A DNA stretch of 64,000 nucleotides. It comes from JBGAJN01 sp044224905 (GTDB taxonomy: Bacteria > Verrucomicrobiota > Verrucomicrobiia > Limisphaerales > JBGAJN01). Shown piece by piece: positions 34,814 to 43,365 of this stretch. The DNA lies in NCBI GenBank assembly GCA_044224905.1, contig JBGAJN010000001.1, positions 682,001 through 746,000 on the forward strand. The letters run 5' to 3'. A program made the position numbers and the translations under genes. How positions within the stretch are numbered: the first letter of the stretch is position 1; every line of letters begins with the position of its first letter. The notes below the pieces were generated by a model. It did not search any database. It was not told where the DNA came from and saw only the letters and a list, made by a program, of their open reading frames with translations.

Positions 34814-35994
34814 GCCGTTTGCTATATCTGGGATTTGCTTTTCCGCCCGGCCTTCAAGCGGTTCATCCAACCCTTAATGTTGCGGGTCACGCGTTTGAGA
34901 CCCAAATGATCGCGGCCCTTCGCGACCATTTCGAAATTCGTTCAACGGGCTTGCTTCCCGTTGAGGTAAAGCCGGGAATCTCGCCCGAGTCGTCCCCTGG
35001 GGTGAATCACGATTTGTTGTTGATTGAAAAGCCGCCCGAGGTCGTTTCGCGGCAACGGGCGCTCGCGCAACTCAAGCGGCAATATATTCGCTGGCGTGAC
35101 GAAGGTTGGATTCCCGACGCCGTGATGGTGTACAACTTGTCGCCGGTCTATAGCGGTTTTATTCGCTGGTTAAAGCGTCAGTCGCCTCGGCCCAAGTTGG
35201 TGTTGCTGCTCTTGGACAGCCCGACGTTGGGTGAACGACTCTCCGCTTTGAAAAAACTTCGGTATCGCCTCAAGCCGTTGACGTATCCTGAAGATGAAAT
35301 GCTCGGCTGCTTTGATGCCTGTGTGGGTTTGAGTCCGGCTGTGGAGCGCTACTTTTCGCCGCGCCAGATCCCGTTTCTCTGGATGCCGGGCGGTTGCACG
35401 CCATCGCGAGCGGATTCTCTGGTTCGCGCTGACGATGCCAGTGCAAATGTTCTGCCGATTCGGTTTGGGTTCTTCGGCTGGCTTGGGCCGCATACGGGAA
35501 TTCTGGAATTGCTGGAAGTTTTCCGCGGGACGCGCTTTCCGAATGCGCTTCACATTTGCGGTGGTGGCAAAGCTGAATCCGTCGTTGCCAATGCCGCTGT
35601 GGATGACAAACGAATCCAGTTTCACGGTTTGTTGCCGACGCCGGACGATTGCCTGCAGTTGGCGCAGTCGTGGGATGTGCTGATCAATCCGCGTCCGGCG
35701 ATACGGGGAAATGAGAACAATTTTCCATCCAAGATTTTTGACTACGCGCTCTGTGGTTGCTCGATTTTGAGCACGCGGCTGGCGGGCATTGAGCGCGTTC
35801 TCGGGCCGGAGGCTTTTTACTTCGACGAGCGCGATTTTGCGGCGAGCTTGCGCTCACAACTCCTCGCGATTGCCGACATGTCGCGTGCGGAATTGCGTCG
35901 CCGCGGATCGGCTCTGCGGGCGCGGATTGCCCGCGATTATAGTTGGTCGCGACAGGCTTCCGAGATCGCCCAATTTCTCCAACGGCTGAACTGA
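34804..35994 (+). CDS. Glycosyltransferase family 4-like protein
   Basis: A 396-residue GT-B protein. The first half is divergent (VSRLLYLGFAFPPGLQAVHP). The second half carries the donor-binding features: IRFGFFGWLGPHTGILELLE, a core HICGGGKAE, then RIQFHGLLPTPDDCLQLAQS and FPSKIFDYALCGCSILSTRL, where the GT4 catalytic Glu region reads S-K-I-F-D-Y. Start ATG 34804 lies inside the end of the GT10 gene. The sugar and acceptor are unknown. Confidence 0.82.
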   Translation: MAVSRLLYLGFAFPPGLQAVHPTLNVAGHAFETQMIAALRDHFEIRSTGLLPVEVKPGISPESSPGVNHDLLLIEKPPEVVSRQRALAQLKRQYIRWRDEGWIPDAVMVYNLSPVYSGFIRWLKRQSPRPKLVLLLLDSPTLGERLSALKKLRYRLKPLTYPEDEMLGCFDACVGLSPAVERYFSPRQIPFLWMPGGCTPSRADSLVRADDASANVLPIRFGFFGWLGPHTGILELLEVFRGTRFPNALHICGGGKAESVVANAAVDDKRIQFHGLLPTPDDCLQLAQSWDVLINPRPAIRGNENNFPSKIFDYALCGCSILSTRLAGIERVLGPEAFYFDERDFAASLRSQLLAIADMSRAELRRRGSALRARIARDYSWSRQASEIAQFLQRLN

Positions 35995-36020
35995 ACTGCC
36001 GGTTAGCTTGATCCACCGTG

Positions 36021-36110
36021 ACGCGTCTCTGCAGTTGCCACGTCCACGATTGCAATTCCGATGTCACCGGAATCCGTCGTGCGAGTAACCGCTCACGCGG
36101 AGAGACGCGT
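36021..36110. repeat. Inverted repeat between convergent genes
   Basis: ACGCGTCTCT (36021-36030) and AGAGACGCGT (36101-36110) are perfect inverted copies 70 bp apart. Between them is a smaller hairpin, ATTCCG (36055-36060) with CGGAAT (36068-36073). The right arm touches the stop of the methyltransferase gene. It may be another dispersed palindromic element or a bidirectional terminator; no T-tract is seen. Confidence 0.5.
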
Positions 36111-36874
36111 TAGTGCCGCGTTTGCTTCTGCGGGATTTCCTCGACGAGCAACGGGTTGTTCAAGCGTTCGCGAGCGCCGATGAAGACGGAACGAACGAGG
36201 CCTTTGGGGGCGGCTACTGTCCAGTCGAGCGGGAATTCCTCGTGACACGGTTGCGTCCTAGGCATGTAGACAAACGGGAAGTGCTTGCGCAATTGGGCGA
36301 CGACCCAAGGGCGTGTCGGCCGGCAGCCTTGACCGGAAACGGCTTGGCTAGGTTCTTCTGGATCCTCGTCGCACAGGTGGATTTGTTCGTCATTGCCGAA
36401 CGAGACACAAGTTTCCAAGAGCAATAGGCCGTTGCAACGCTGAGCCATAAAGGCGATCGCTTCAGCGGGATGAGAGAGGTGATAGAGCAATCCGTAACAG
36501 TAGACGACGTCGAATTTTTCGGTGCCAGCCAGTTCCGGACGTTCCATGTCCAGCTGCGCGACGCTCAGCTGGGGGTAACGCGTTTTAACAACCTCCAAGT
36601 TTTCCGTCCGCGCTTCGGTGACCAAAACCCGGCAGCCGCGGTCGATGAAGAAGTGGGTGTGGTCGCCCGTGCCGGCGCCGACTTCCAAGACGCTCTTGCC
36701 GGTCAGGGGAAGTTGCAAGCTGGCAAGGTGTTCAAGACGGCGCGCGTTATGGCGAAGGTAATTGAACGAATGGAACGTCGTCAGCGGCGTTGCGTGGGCC
36801 GGCGGAGCCTCCGTTCGGAACTTGCTGATTCGGTAGCCTGTGGGTTTCAGGAGTTTGTTGAGCGTTTTGCGCAT
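36110..36874 (-). CDS. Class I SAM methyltransferase
   Basis: A 254-residue enzyme with a well-preserved motif I (KSVLEVGAGTGDHTHFFIDR, residues about 60-79), the strand-2 acidic residue in VLVTEARTENLE, the post-I LSVAQLDMERPE and the motif FDVVYCYGLLYHLSHPAEAI. The C-terminal part (RPTRPWVVAQLRKHFPFVYM) is typical of glycan-locus methyltransferases. It lies between the GT4 gene and the FkbM genes but on the opposite strand. The likely substrate is a sugar hydroxyl (inference). Confidence 0.85.
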   Translation of the reverse strand: MRKTLNKLLKPTGYRISKFRTEAPPAHATPLTTFHSFNYLRHNARRLEHLASLQLPLTGKSVLEVGAGTGDHTHFFIDRGCRVLVTEARTENLEVVKTRYPQLSVAQLDMERPELAGTEKFDVVYCYGLLYHLSHPAEAIAFMAQRCNGLLLLETCVSFGNDEQIHLCDEDPEEPSQAVSGQGCRPTRPWVVAQLRKHFPFVYMPRTQPCHEEFPLDWTVAAPKGLVRSVFIGARERLNNPLLVEEIPQKQTRH

Positions 36875-37047
36875 GGCTTGGGCGCGCTGCGTATCGCGGT
36901 GCGTCCGATTTTCACGTTGTCAAAACCACCGCCGTAACTGCAAGCACAACCTGCTGCCGCGTGCACTGTCGATCTCTGCTGGCGCGGCGATCGTGCGGAA
37001 ACCATCCTTGCCAAGTCCGTGCCTTGATCGGATTATCTCGCCCTTCG

Positions 37048-37776
37048 ATGACGCAGTCCTTTTCACAGTTCGGGGAAGATGTTTTGCTTTGGGATTACTT
37101 CCAAAAAAAGCCCGAAGGGTTTTTTGTTGAAGTCGGCGCCAATCATCCCACGAAGTTCAGCCAGACGTGGTTCCTTGAACAACGCGGCTGGCGCGGCCTG
37201 TTGGTTGAACCTTTGGCTGCCAAGTGCGAGCTGCTTCGCCAGCAACGACCGGGCAGCCGCGTTTTCCAAATGGCAGCGGGCGCTCCGGAGCAGCGTGGCG
37301 TGGCGCGGTTCAGTGTTGCCGCGGGGGACGATATGCTTTCCGGATTGGCCATCTCGACCGAAATTGCCACGGCCCGCACTGAGGAAGTGGAGGTTCGGAC
37401 CCTCGACGAAATTTTGGAAGCGGCCGGAAGTCCGCCCGTCGATTTGTTGTCCATTGATGTCGAGGGGTTCGAGTTGGAAGTCTTACGGGGCTTTGATTTG
37501 GTACGCCACCGGCCAAAGCTGTTGCTGGTAGAAGATCATCTGCAGCGTCTGGCCGTGCATCGTCATCTTGTTCGCTCGGGTTACCAGTTGGTTAAACGCA
37601 CGGGTTGCAACAATTGGTACATTCCCGCCGGGGCGCCTTTCACGTTGACCACTCCGCGCGAGCGCCGAGAGTTGTGGTGGGAAATCAACCTCGCCACTCC
37701 TGTAAGATGCATTCGTTATTCCTGTAAGCGGAGGTTTCGAAGTGGCGAACGAAAGGACGCTGGTTCCCCGTCATGA
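37048..37776 (+). CDS. FkbM-family methyltransferase
   Basis: A 242-residue enzyme. It starts with the SQFGEDVLLWDYFQ block common in FkbM proteins, then motif I GFFVEVGANHPTKFSQTWFL, LLVEPLAAKCELLRQQRPGS, VRTLDEILEAAG and the characteristic PVDLLSIDVEGFELEVLRGF. FkbM enzymes O-methylate sugars or other small molecules. An in-frame start at 36961 would add 29 unlikely residues. It shares ATGA with the next FkbM gene, so the two are coupled. Confidence 0.9.
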   Translation: MTQSFSQFGEDVLLWDYFQKKPEGFFVEVGANHPTKFSQTWFLEQRGWRGLLVEPLAAKCELLRQQRPGSRVFQMAAGAPEQRGVARFSVAAGDDMLSGLAISTEIATARTEEVEVRTLDEILEAAGSPPVDLLSIDVEGFELEVLRGFDLVRHRPKLLLVEDHLQRLAVHRHLVRSGYQLVKRTGCNNWYIPAGAPFTLTTPRERRELWWEINLATPVRCIRYSCKRRFRSGERKDAGSPS

Positions 37777-38504
37777 TCCGCGAACGTCCCATTCTCCGCC
37801 GGCATATCAAAGCCCTGCTGCGACAGGCTATGGCCGGATGCGGCATTCCGTACGAGGGCTTGTATGGCATTCCTGAAATGCTGCTGAAGCATCTGCCGAA
37901 GAATGAGCCGGTTCGTCTGGTTGATGTGGGTGCCCATGATGGCGACTTTACCTTTGGCATAGCTTGTTACTGTGGGCTGCACACGGGCGTGCTGGTGGAG
38001 CCGCTTCCTCACAAGGCAACCGCGTTGAAGGAGCGATTCCGTGCGCGAGAATATCATGTGTTCGGCTGTGCCTTGGCTGATCGGGCTGGAACTGTGGATT
38101 TGCGCGTGAACGAAATCGAAGCCACGGCTTCCATCCTGTCCATTCGCCGTGACCTACAGGAGTTAGATGGTTTGACGCTGGGGCAGGAGCGCATCGTCTC
38201 GTGTGAACAGCGCACGTTGGACAGCGTGATCGCGGAAGTCGGGCTTTCCGGTGTCGACTTGTTGAAGCTGGATGTGCAAGGCGCCGAGCATCTGGTTTTG
38301 GCGGGTGCAACGAAGACCTTGCTGGGGACGCGGCGGGTTTGGACGGAGTGCTCGTTCAAACCGTTGTACGCGGGTTCGTCGACGTTTATGGATCTCCATG
38401 CCCTTTTGACCGGCTGCGGATTCCAGCTGATCGAGTTGAATCCGGCCTTTCGCTCGCGCTCGGGCGAACTTCTCCAAGTCGATGCACTCTTCGCTCGTCC
38501 ATGA
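37773..38504 (+). CDS. Second FkbM-family methyltransferase
   Basis: A 243-residue enzyme with motif I VRLVDVGAHDGDFTFGIACY, the acidic LVEPLPHKATALKERF, and the FkbM signature GVDLLKLDVQGAEHLVLAG. Sequence similarity to its upstream neighbour is low outside the shared motifs, so a recent duplication is unlikely. The neighbouring FkbM genes suggest methylation at two positions of the same glycan (inference). It overlaps the upstream gene by 4 bp. Confidence 0.9.
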   Translation: MIRERPILRRHIKALLRQAMAGCGIPYEGLYGIPEMLLKHLPKNEPVRLVDVGAHDGDFTFGIACYCGLHTGVLVEPLPHKATALKERFRAREYHVFGCALADRAGTVDLRVNEIEATASILSIRRDLQELDGLTLGQERIVSCEQRTLDSVIAEVGLSGVDLLKLDVQGAEHLVLAGATKTLLGTRRVWTECSFKPLYAGSSTFMDLHALLTGCGFQLIELNPAFRSRSGELLQVDALFARP

Positions 38505-38584
38505 GGAAACATTGCTTCATTCGCAATGTCGGCATCGCCAATGAAACGCAGCGGTGAGTTCCGATTTTTCAAAACATTGATTTG

Positions 38585-39301
38585 ATGAAACTAGACAAGG
38601 CAATTAAGGGAACCTTCGTGAAGTGCATGCTGCCGTTGCTGCGCAATCGGAAAATTCTGAACCTTGTTCCCCGTGAGTTGGTCCAGTTCGCCTTTTACCA
38701 GAAGGGCTATCACGAGTTTCAGCCAGACAATCAACTGCTCGCGCCGACAGCGATTTCCAATAATCCGCTGCGCTACGCGATGATCGCGCTCGCGATTCAA
38801 CGGATTCACAAGGACAACGTTCCCGGTGCCTTTGCCGAGCTTGGAGTGTTTCGCGGCGAGACCGGCGAGGTGATCAATCGGTTGAGTCGCGGGCGGCCGT
38901 TTTATTTGTTCGACACTTTTTCCGGATTTGCGGCGGCGGATGAGCCGAATCAGGACGATCGCTTTCGCGATACTTCGGTGGATCTCGTGCGCCAGCGCTT
39001 GGGCAATTCCAGCAACCTGAATTTTCGGGTCGGCTATTTTCCGGAGACGGCGGCGGGATTAGAACACGAGCGTTTCGCTTTCGTGATGCTTGATATGGAC
39101 AAGTTCAAGCCGACGGCTGCGGCGCTCGAGTTTTTCTACCCGCGACTTTCGCCGGGTGGTTATCTGTTTGCGCACGACTACAACAGTTCGGAGTCGGACT
39201 GGGCGGTGTCGAAAGCGGTGGATGCGTTTCTGCGGGATAAGCCCGAAAAGCTGGTCGAAATGCCCGACATTGGCGGATCGATTCTATTCCGGAAATGTTG
39301 A
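38585..39301 (+). CDS. TylF/MycF-type O-methyltransferase
   Basis: A 238-residue enzyme. The TylF signatures are present: VPGAFAELGVFRGETGEVIN, then FYLFDTFSGFAAADEPNQDD with FRDTSVDLVRQRLG. The metal-binding region shows FVMLDMDKFKPTAAALEFFY and GGYLFAHDYNSSESD. Family members methylate sugar hydroxyls on antibiotics or polysaccharides and need Mg2+. TTG at 38582 directly precedes the chosen ATG. This is the last forward gene of the modification block. Confidence 0.9.
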   Translation: MKLDKAIKGTFVKCMLPLLRNRKILNLVPRELVQFAFYQKGYHEFQPDNQLLAPTAISNNPLRYAMIALAIQRIHKDNVPGAFAELGVFRGETGEVINRLSRGRPFYLFDTFSGFAAADEPNQDDRFRDTSVDLVRQRLGNSSNLNFRVGYFPETAAGLEHERFAFVMLDMDKFKPTAAALEFFYPRLSPGGYLFAHDYNSSESDWAVSKAVDAFLRDKPEKLVEMPDIGGSILFRKC

Positions 39302-39360
39302 ACGAACGCGGTGCGTCACTGTTCGGTGGGGCCGTGTAATTGAAATGCTCGCCCAGCCCG

Positions 39361-39897
39361 TTACAACCGCTGTTGAATGAAACTCAACACGCGCGCCACC
39401 GATTGTTCGATGGTCAATTCACCCGTTCGAATTTCCACTTCCGGTGATTGCGGTGGCTCGTAAGGATCGGAGACGCCTGTGAAATACGGGATTAGGTTTG
39501 CCCGCGCTTTGCGATAGAGACCTTTGGGATCGCGCTGTTCGCACACGGCGAGCGGTGCGTTGACAAATACCTCCACAAACCTTCCAGCGGGAACCACCTT
39601 CCGGGCGCGGGCGCGATCTTCCAGATAGGGAGACACGAATGCGGCGATGCAGATCAAGCCCGCATCGGCAAACAGTCCGGCCACCTCACCGGCACGGCGG
39701 ATGTTTTCCGCGCGGGCCTCGCGGGAAAACGATAGGTCGCCGCAGAGGCCGCGCCGCAGACAATCTCCGTCGAGAATGTAGTTTGCGAAGTCTTGGCGGG
39801 TTAGTTCTCCGGCCAAGGCGTTCGCGATCGTAGTTTTCCCGGCGCCGGAAAGGCCGGTCAGCCACACGACAAGTCCGTTTTGCGGTTTCGTTTTCAT
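39361..39897 (-). CDS. cysC: Adenylylsulfate kinase
   Basis: A 178-residue enzyme that phosphorylates APS to PAPS with ATP. The P-loop GLSGAGKTT is at 15-23; DGDCLRRGLCGDLSFSREAR, AFVSPYLEDRARARK and the FVNAPLAVCEQRDPKGLYRK block are diagnostic. No ATP sulfurylase, PAPS reductase or sulfotransferase is in the window. In a glycan region PAPS could serve sulfation of the polymer, but cysteine synthesis is equally possible. It is a lone gene between convergent and divergent neighbours. Confidence 0.95.
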   Translation of the reverse strand: MKTKPQNGLVVWLTGLSGAGKTTIANALAGELTRQDFANYILDGDCLRRGLCGDLSFSREARAENIRRAGEVAGLFADAGLICIAAFVSPYLEDRARARKVVPAGRFVEVFVNAPLAVCEQRDPKGLYRKARANLIPYFTGVSDPYEPPQSPEVEIRTGELTIEQSVARVLSFIQQRL

Positions 39898-40122
39898 CTA
39901 AAGCGGTTCAACCAGCGAGATGGTGATTCGTGCGAACATACCCGACGCTTGCGCCCGCGCCTCTATTTAGTATGGACTGGGAAAATTCCAGTTCAGCAAG
40001 GACGAGGCGTTTCCCGCTTGCCCGGCGCAACCGGAAAATGGTTACTTTGGGGGCAGTCGGGTTCGGTCTGCGGAAGATCCGCAGAGTTCGCCGGCGCCAA
40101 TAGACTAACTGCATCAGCCATC

Positions 40123-40443
40123 ATGTCTGCCTCGCATCTTCGCCCGTTTGGTTCCAACAACCGCTACTCCGCCGCGGTGAAGACGGTCAAGCCGATCAAC
40201 TTCATCTGCCTCGCGCCCGAAGCCCAGGCCGTTCATCTCGTGGGCGATTTCAACGACTGGCATCCGACGGCCAATCCAATGAAACGCCACGTCGATGGTT
40301 CCTGGCAGGTTCAGGTACCGCTGGCGCCGGGGCATCATCACTACCTCTTCGCCATCGATGGCAAAACCGTTCTCGATCCGCGAGCGCAGGGAATTGCGCG
40401 AAACGAGAAGAACGAAAAGGTGTCGATGGTCTCCGTGAGCTGA
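40123..40443 (+). CDS. Small glycogen-binding (CBM48/AMPK-type) protein
   Basis: A 106-residue protein made almost entirely of one carbohydrate-binding module. Key residues of the AMPK-beta/CBM48 fold are visible: VHLVGDFNDWHPTANPMKR, GSWQVQVPLAPGHHHYLFAI and KTVLDPRAQG. It has no signal peptide and no catalytic domain, so it is probably cytoplasmic and may bind alpha-glucan or link an enzyme to glycogen. It lies convergent with rmlB. The open frame extends upstream, but those codons have no recognisable content. Confidence 0.82.
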   Translation: MSASHLRPFGSNNRYSAAVKTVKPINFICLAPEAQAVHLVGDFNDWHPTANPMKRHVDGSWQVQVPLAPGHHHYLFAIDGKTVLDPRAQGIARNEKNEKVSMVSVS

Positions 40444-40449
40444 GTCGGC

Positions 40450-41451
40450 TCAACTCTTCACCAGCTTGTCGCGGTGCGTGAGATACCAGTGCACCGTTTC
40501 GCGTAGGCCCTGTTCGAAGGTGTGTGCCGGTTCCCAATTCAACTCGCGTTTGATTTTCGCGGCATCGATGGCGTAGCGGCGATCGTGACCGGGGCGGTCT
40601 TTCACCATGGTGATTAATTTGCGCGAACTGCCGCCGAGTTCCGGTGCGAGTTCGTCCACGAGGTCGCAGAGCAAATTAACGATGCGGATGTTGGTCCACT
40701 CGTTGTTGCCGCCGACGACGTAGGTTTCGCCATTCACGCCGCGGGAGAGCACCTGCCACAGCGCGTCGGCGTGATCGCCCACGTACAGCCAGTCGCGGAC
40801 GTTGAGGCCGTCGCCGTAAACGGGAATGGCCTTGCGCTGGACGATGCTGTTGATCACGACCGGAATCAGCTTCTCCGGATATTGGTGCGGGCCGTAGTTG
40901 TTCGAGCAATTGGTCACGACCACGGGTAAGCCGTAGGTGTGATGATACGCGCGAACGAGGTGATCGCTCGCGGCTTTGCTGGAAGAGTAAGGAGAGTTCG
41001 GACTGTAGGGCGTGGTCTCAGAGAAGAAGCCGGTCGCGCCTAAGCTGCCAAACACTTCGTCCGTGGAGACGTGGTGAAAACGTTTCCCGGCAAAGTTTGT
41101 CCCCCACGTTCCGCGGCAAGCTTCGAGGAGATTGAATGTTCCGACGATGTTCGTGTGAATGAAATCGCCGGGCCCGGAGATCGAGCGATCCACGTGGGAC
41201 TCGGCCGCGAGATGAATGACGTGGGTGATCCCGTGCGCCTGCACGACGCGGAGCACTTCCGCTTTGTCGCGCAGGTCAACGCGCTCGAACGAATACTTCG
41301 GGTTGTTGGCGGCGGCTTCCAGATTTGCGAGGTTCCCCGCGTAGGTAAGGCAATCGAGATTCACCAACTTCGCAACCTCTGTTCGCCCGATGACTTGGCG
41401 GATGAAATGTGATCCGATGAATCCGGCGCCGCCGGTGACGAGTAGTTTCAT
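40450..41451 (-). CDS. rfbB: dTDP-glucose 4,6-dehydratase
   Basis: A 333-residue short-chain dehydrogenase-type enzyme that converts dTDP-glucose to dTDP-4-keto-6-deoxyglucose. NAD site GGAGFIGSHFIRQVI (7-21), FHHVSTDEVFGSLG with the Thr-Asp-Glu catalytic triad, and the YSSSKAASDHLV motif with Tyr-x3-Lys are intact, followed by TNCSNNYGPHQYPEKLIP. It is third in a minus-strand rmlA-rmlD-like-rmlB group with gaps of 5 and 10 bp. Confidence 0.96.
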   Translation of the reverse strand: MKLLVTGGAGFIGSHFIRQVIGRTEVAKLVNLDCLTYAGNLANLEAAANNPKYSFERVDLRDKAEVLRVVQAHGITHVIHLAAESHVDRSISGPGDFIHTNIVGTFNLLEACRGTWGTNFAGKRFHHVSTDEVFGSLGATGFFSETTPYSPNSPYSSSKAASDHLVRAYHHTYGLPVVVTNCSNNYGPHQYPEKLIPVVINSIVQRKAIPVYGDGLNVRDWLYVGDHADALWQVLSRGVNGETYVVGGNNEWTNIRIVNLLCDLVDELAPELGGSSRKLITMVKDRPGHDRRYAIDAAKIKRELNWEPAHTFEQGLRETVHWYLTHRDKLVKS

Positions 41452-41461
41452 AGCAACGGTC

Positions 41462-42415
41462 TTACTTGGTCTCCGGTTTCCAATTCTTCAGCGAGTGCTC
41501 AACGGCTTCCAACACGGGACGCAGCTTCACGCCGGCATTGGCGAGTTTCGTGGTGTCCATGATGCAGTTGGAGCGCGGCGTTTTGACTGCCACGCGATAG
41601 AACTCTTCGTCGTTTTCCCAGAACGAAAACTCACGGCTGGGCTTCAGGTGGCGTTGAATCAACTCGACGATTTGGCGCGCCGTGGTGAAGCCGGGGTTGG
41701 TGATGTTGTAAACGCCGAAGGGCGCGCGTTTCTCCCAGAGGTCGAGTGACGCGCTCGCGAAGTCCGTTCGATGCGAGATCGAATTGATGTTGTCGTAAAC
41801 TTTCGGATAACGCTGGAGCTTGGAGAGGAAGTTTCGCGAGCTGTCCACTTCGTCGAAGGGAATTCGCAGGCGCCAGATGTAACAATTGCCCAAGCCGAGT
41901 ACGGCTTCTTCGGCGAGCGCTTTGGTGCCGCTGTAAAAGCTGCAGGGCGGCTGGCGGAACGAAAAGTTCGGCTCGTCGGTTTCCTTGAAACCTCGGAGAG
42001 CTGCAGGATTCTTGAGTGCCAGCGCTCGCACGTCCGGCTTCGACAAATCGGGTTCAAGTCGCGTCTGGCCGTTTTCGGTGATCCACGCGCCCGTGTAAAT
42101 GCATCCCGACGAAATATGGCCCCACGGCACGCCGACGGTGGCGCAAGCTTGCGCGATGGTTTGAGGCAGGAGCGTGTTGCCTTGCAGCGTTTCGGCGCGG
42201 GCACTTTCGCAGGCATCGACGTTGGGGCGGCCTGAGAAGCCAGCGGCGTTGATGACGAGCGAGGGCTTCAGTTCCCGCAACGCTGGGACGAGTTTGGTGA
42301 AGTTGGAATAGTCCACCTCGGCTCGAGAGAGCGTCTTGAACGCCGCGCCACGGCGTTGCAGTTCGCGCACGAACGCGCTGCCCATGTAACCGGACGCTCC
42401 GAGCAACAAGATCAT
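41462..42415 (-). CDS. RmlD-like NAD-dependent sugar reductase/epimerase
   Basis: A 317-residue SDR protein with NAD motif LLGASGYMGSAFVREL and Tyr-x3-Lys in FYSGTKALAEEAV. The region NAAGFSGRPNVDACES is like RmlD's NAAAYTAVDKAE block, and HISSGCIYTG replaces the usual HISTDYVFDG. Position between rmlA and rmlB supports dTDP-4-dehydrorhamnose reductase or a related 4-keto-sugar reductase, but the changed motifs leave the product open. The ATG at 42415 starts exactly at the NAD domain; the longer frame upstream lies inside rmlA. Confidence 0.8.
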   Translation of the reverse strand: MILLLGASGYMGSAFVRELQRRGAAFKTLSRAEVDYSNFTKLVPALRELKPSLVINAAGFSGRPNVDACESARAETLQGNTLLPQTIAQACATVGVPWGHISSGCIYTGAWITENGQTRLEPDLSKPDVRALALKNPAALRGFKETDEPNFSFRQPPCSFYSGTKALAEEAVLGLGNCYIWRLRIPFDEVDSSRNFLSKLQRYPKVYDNINSISHRTDFASASLDLWEKRAPFGVYNITNPGFTTARQIVELIQRHLKPSREFSFWENDEEFYRVAVKTPRSNCIMDTTKLANAGVKLRPVLEAVEHSLKNWKPETK

Positions 42416-42420
42416 ATTTG

Positions 42421-43296
42421 TCAGTTGATTCGACGGGCCTCGGTCACGACTTGAGCGAGGTAGCTGCGGTATTCGCAGTTGGGAATGCGTTCGGTGAGAT
42501 CGGCGAGCTGCTGGAGCGAAAGAAATCCGCGGCGGAACGCGGCTTCTTCGGGGCAACCGATTTTGACGCCCTGACGTTTCTCGATCGTTTGCACGTAGGA
42601 GGAAGCTTCGTGCAGGCTGGAACTCGTTCCGGCGTCAAGCCACGCGAAGCCGCGGCTGAGTCGGCAGACGCGCAACTGGCCTCGCTTCAGGTATTCCACG
42701 TTCACGTCGGTGATTTCCAGTTCGCCGCGCGGCGATGGCTTGAGCGCTTTGGCGATGCTCACGACCTGATTGTCGAAAATATAAACGCCCGGCACCGCGT
42801 AGTTGCTCTTCGGTTGCTTCGGTTTTTCCTCGATGGAAACGGCCTGGCCTTGTGCGTTGAACTCCACGACGCCGTAACGTTCGGGGTCCGTCACGTGATA
42901 ACCGAAGATCGTGGCGCCGGATTTGAACTCGGAAAACGCGCGCGGGAAACTGTCGCCGCCGAAGAAAATATTATCACCAAGGATCAGAGTCACGTCGTCG
43001 CGGCCGATGAATGATTCCGCGATCAGGAACGCTTGCGCGATGCCGGCGGGCTTGGCTTGCTCGCGATATTCGATCGAAATACCCCATGCGCTGCCATCGC
43101 CGAGCAATTGTCGGAAGCGCGGCAAGTCTTGCGGTGTAGAGATCAGACAGAACTCGCGAATGCTGCTCGCGATGAGCGTGGTCAACGGATAATAGACCAT
43201 CGGTTTGTCGTAAACCGGCTGCAGCTGCTTGCTGGCGACGAGCGTCAGCGGATAGAGACGCGAGCCGGCACCGCCCGCGAGAATGATGCCTTTCAT
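42421..43296 (-). CDS. rfbA: Glucose-1-phosphate thymidylyltransferase
   Basis: A 291-residue nucleotidyltransferase making dTDP-glucose from dTTP and glucose-1-phosphate. The N-terminal GGAGSRLYPLT loop, KQLQPVYDKPMVYYPLTTL, LILGDNIFFGG and the catalytic-region EKPKQPKSNYAVPGVYIFDN are all standard for RmlA. It is the first gene of the dTDP-sugar operon; tadA lies 69 bp upstream on the same strand. rmlC is not found in the window. Confidence 0.97.
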   Translation of the reverse strand: MKGIILAGGAGSRLYPLTLVASKQLQPVYDKPMVYYPLTTLIASSIREFCLISTPQDLPRFRQLLGDGSAWGISIEYREQAKPAGIAQAFLIAESFIGRDDVTLILGDNIFFGGDSFPRAFSEFKSGATIFGYHVTDPERYGVVEFNAQGQAVSIEEKPKQPKSNYAVPGVYIFDNQVVSIAKALKPSPRGELEITDVNVEYLKRGQLRVCRLSRGFAWLDAGTSSSLHEASSYVQTIEKRQGVKIGCPEEAAFRRGFLSLQQLADLTERIPNCEYRSYLAQVVTEARRIN

Positions 43297-43365
43297 GTCC
43301 GGCCAAGATAGAAATTGGCGGGCTTGATTGAAAGGAAAAGTTGCCGCCGCGGAGGTGTTTGCGGC

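Noticed and set aside
39898..40122. Upstream extension of the CBM48 protein
   Set aside because: The frame is open, but its residues show no fold or family features and include divergent promoter space for cysC.
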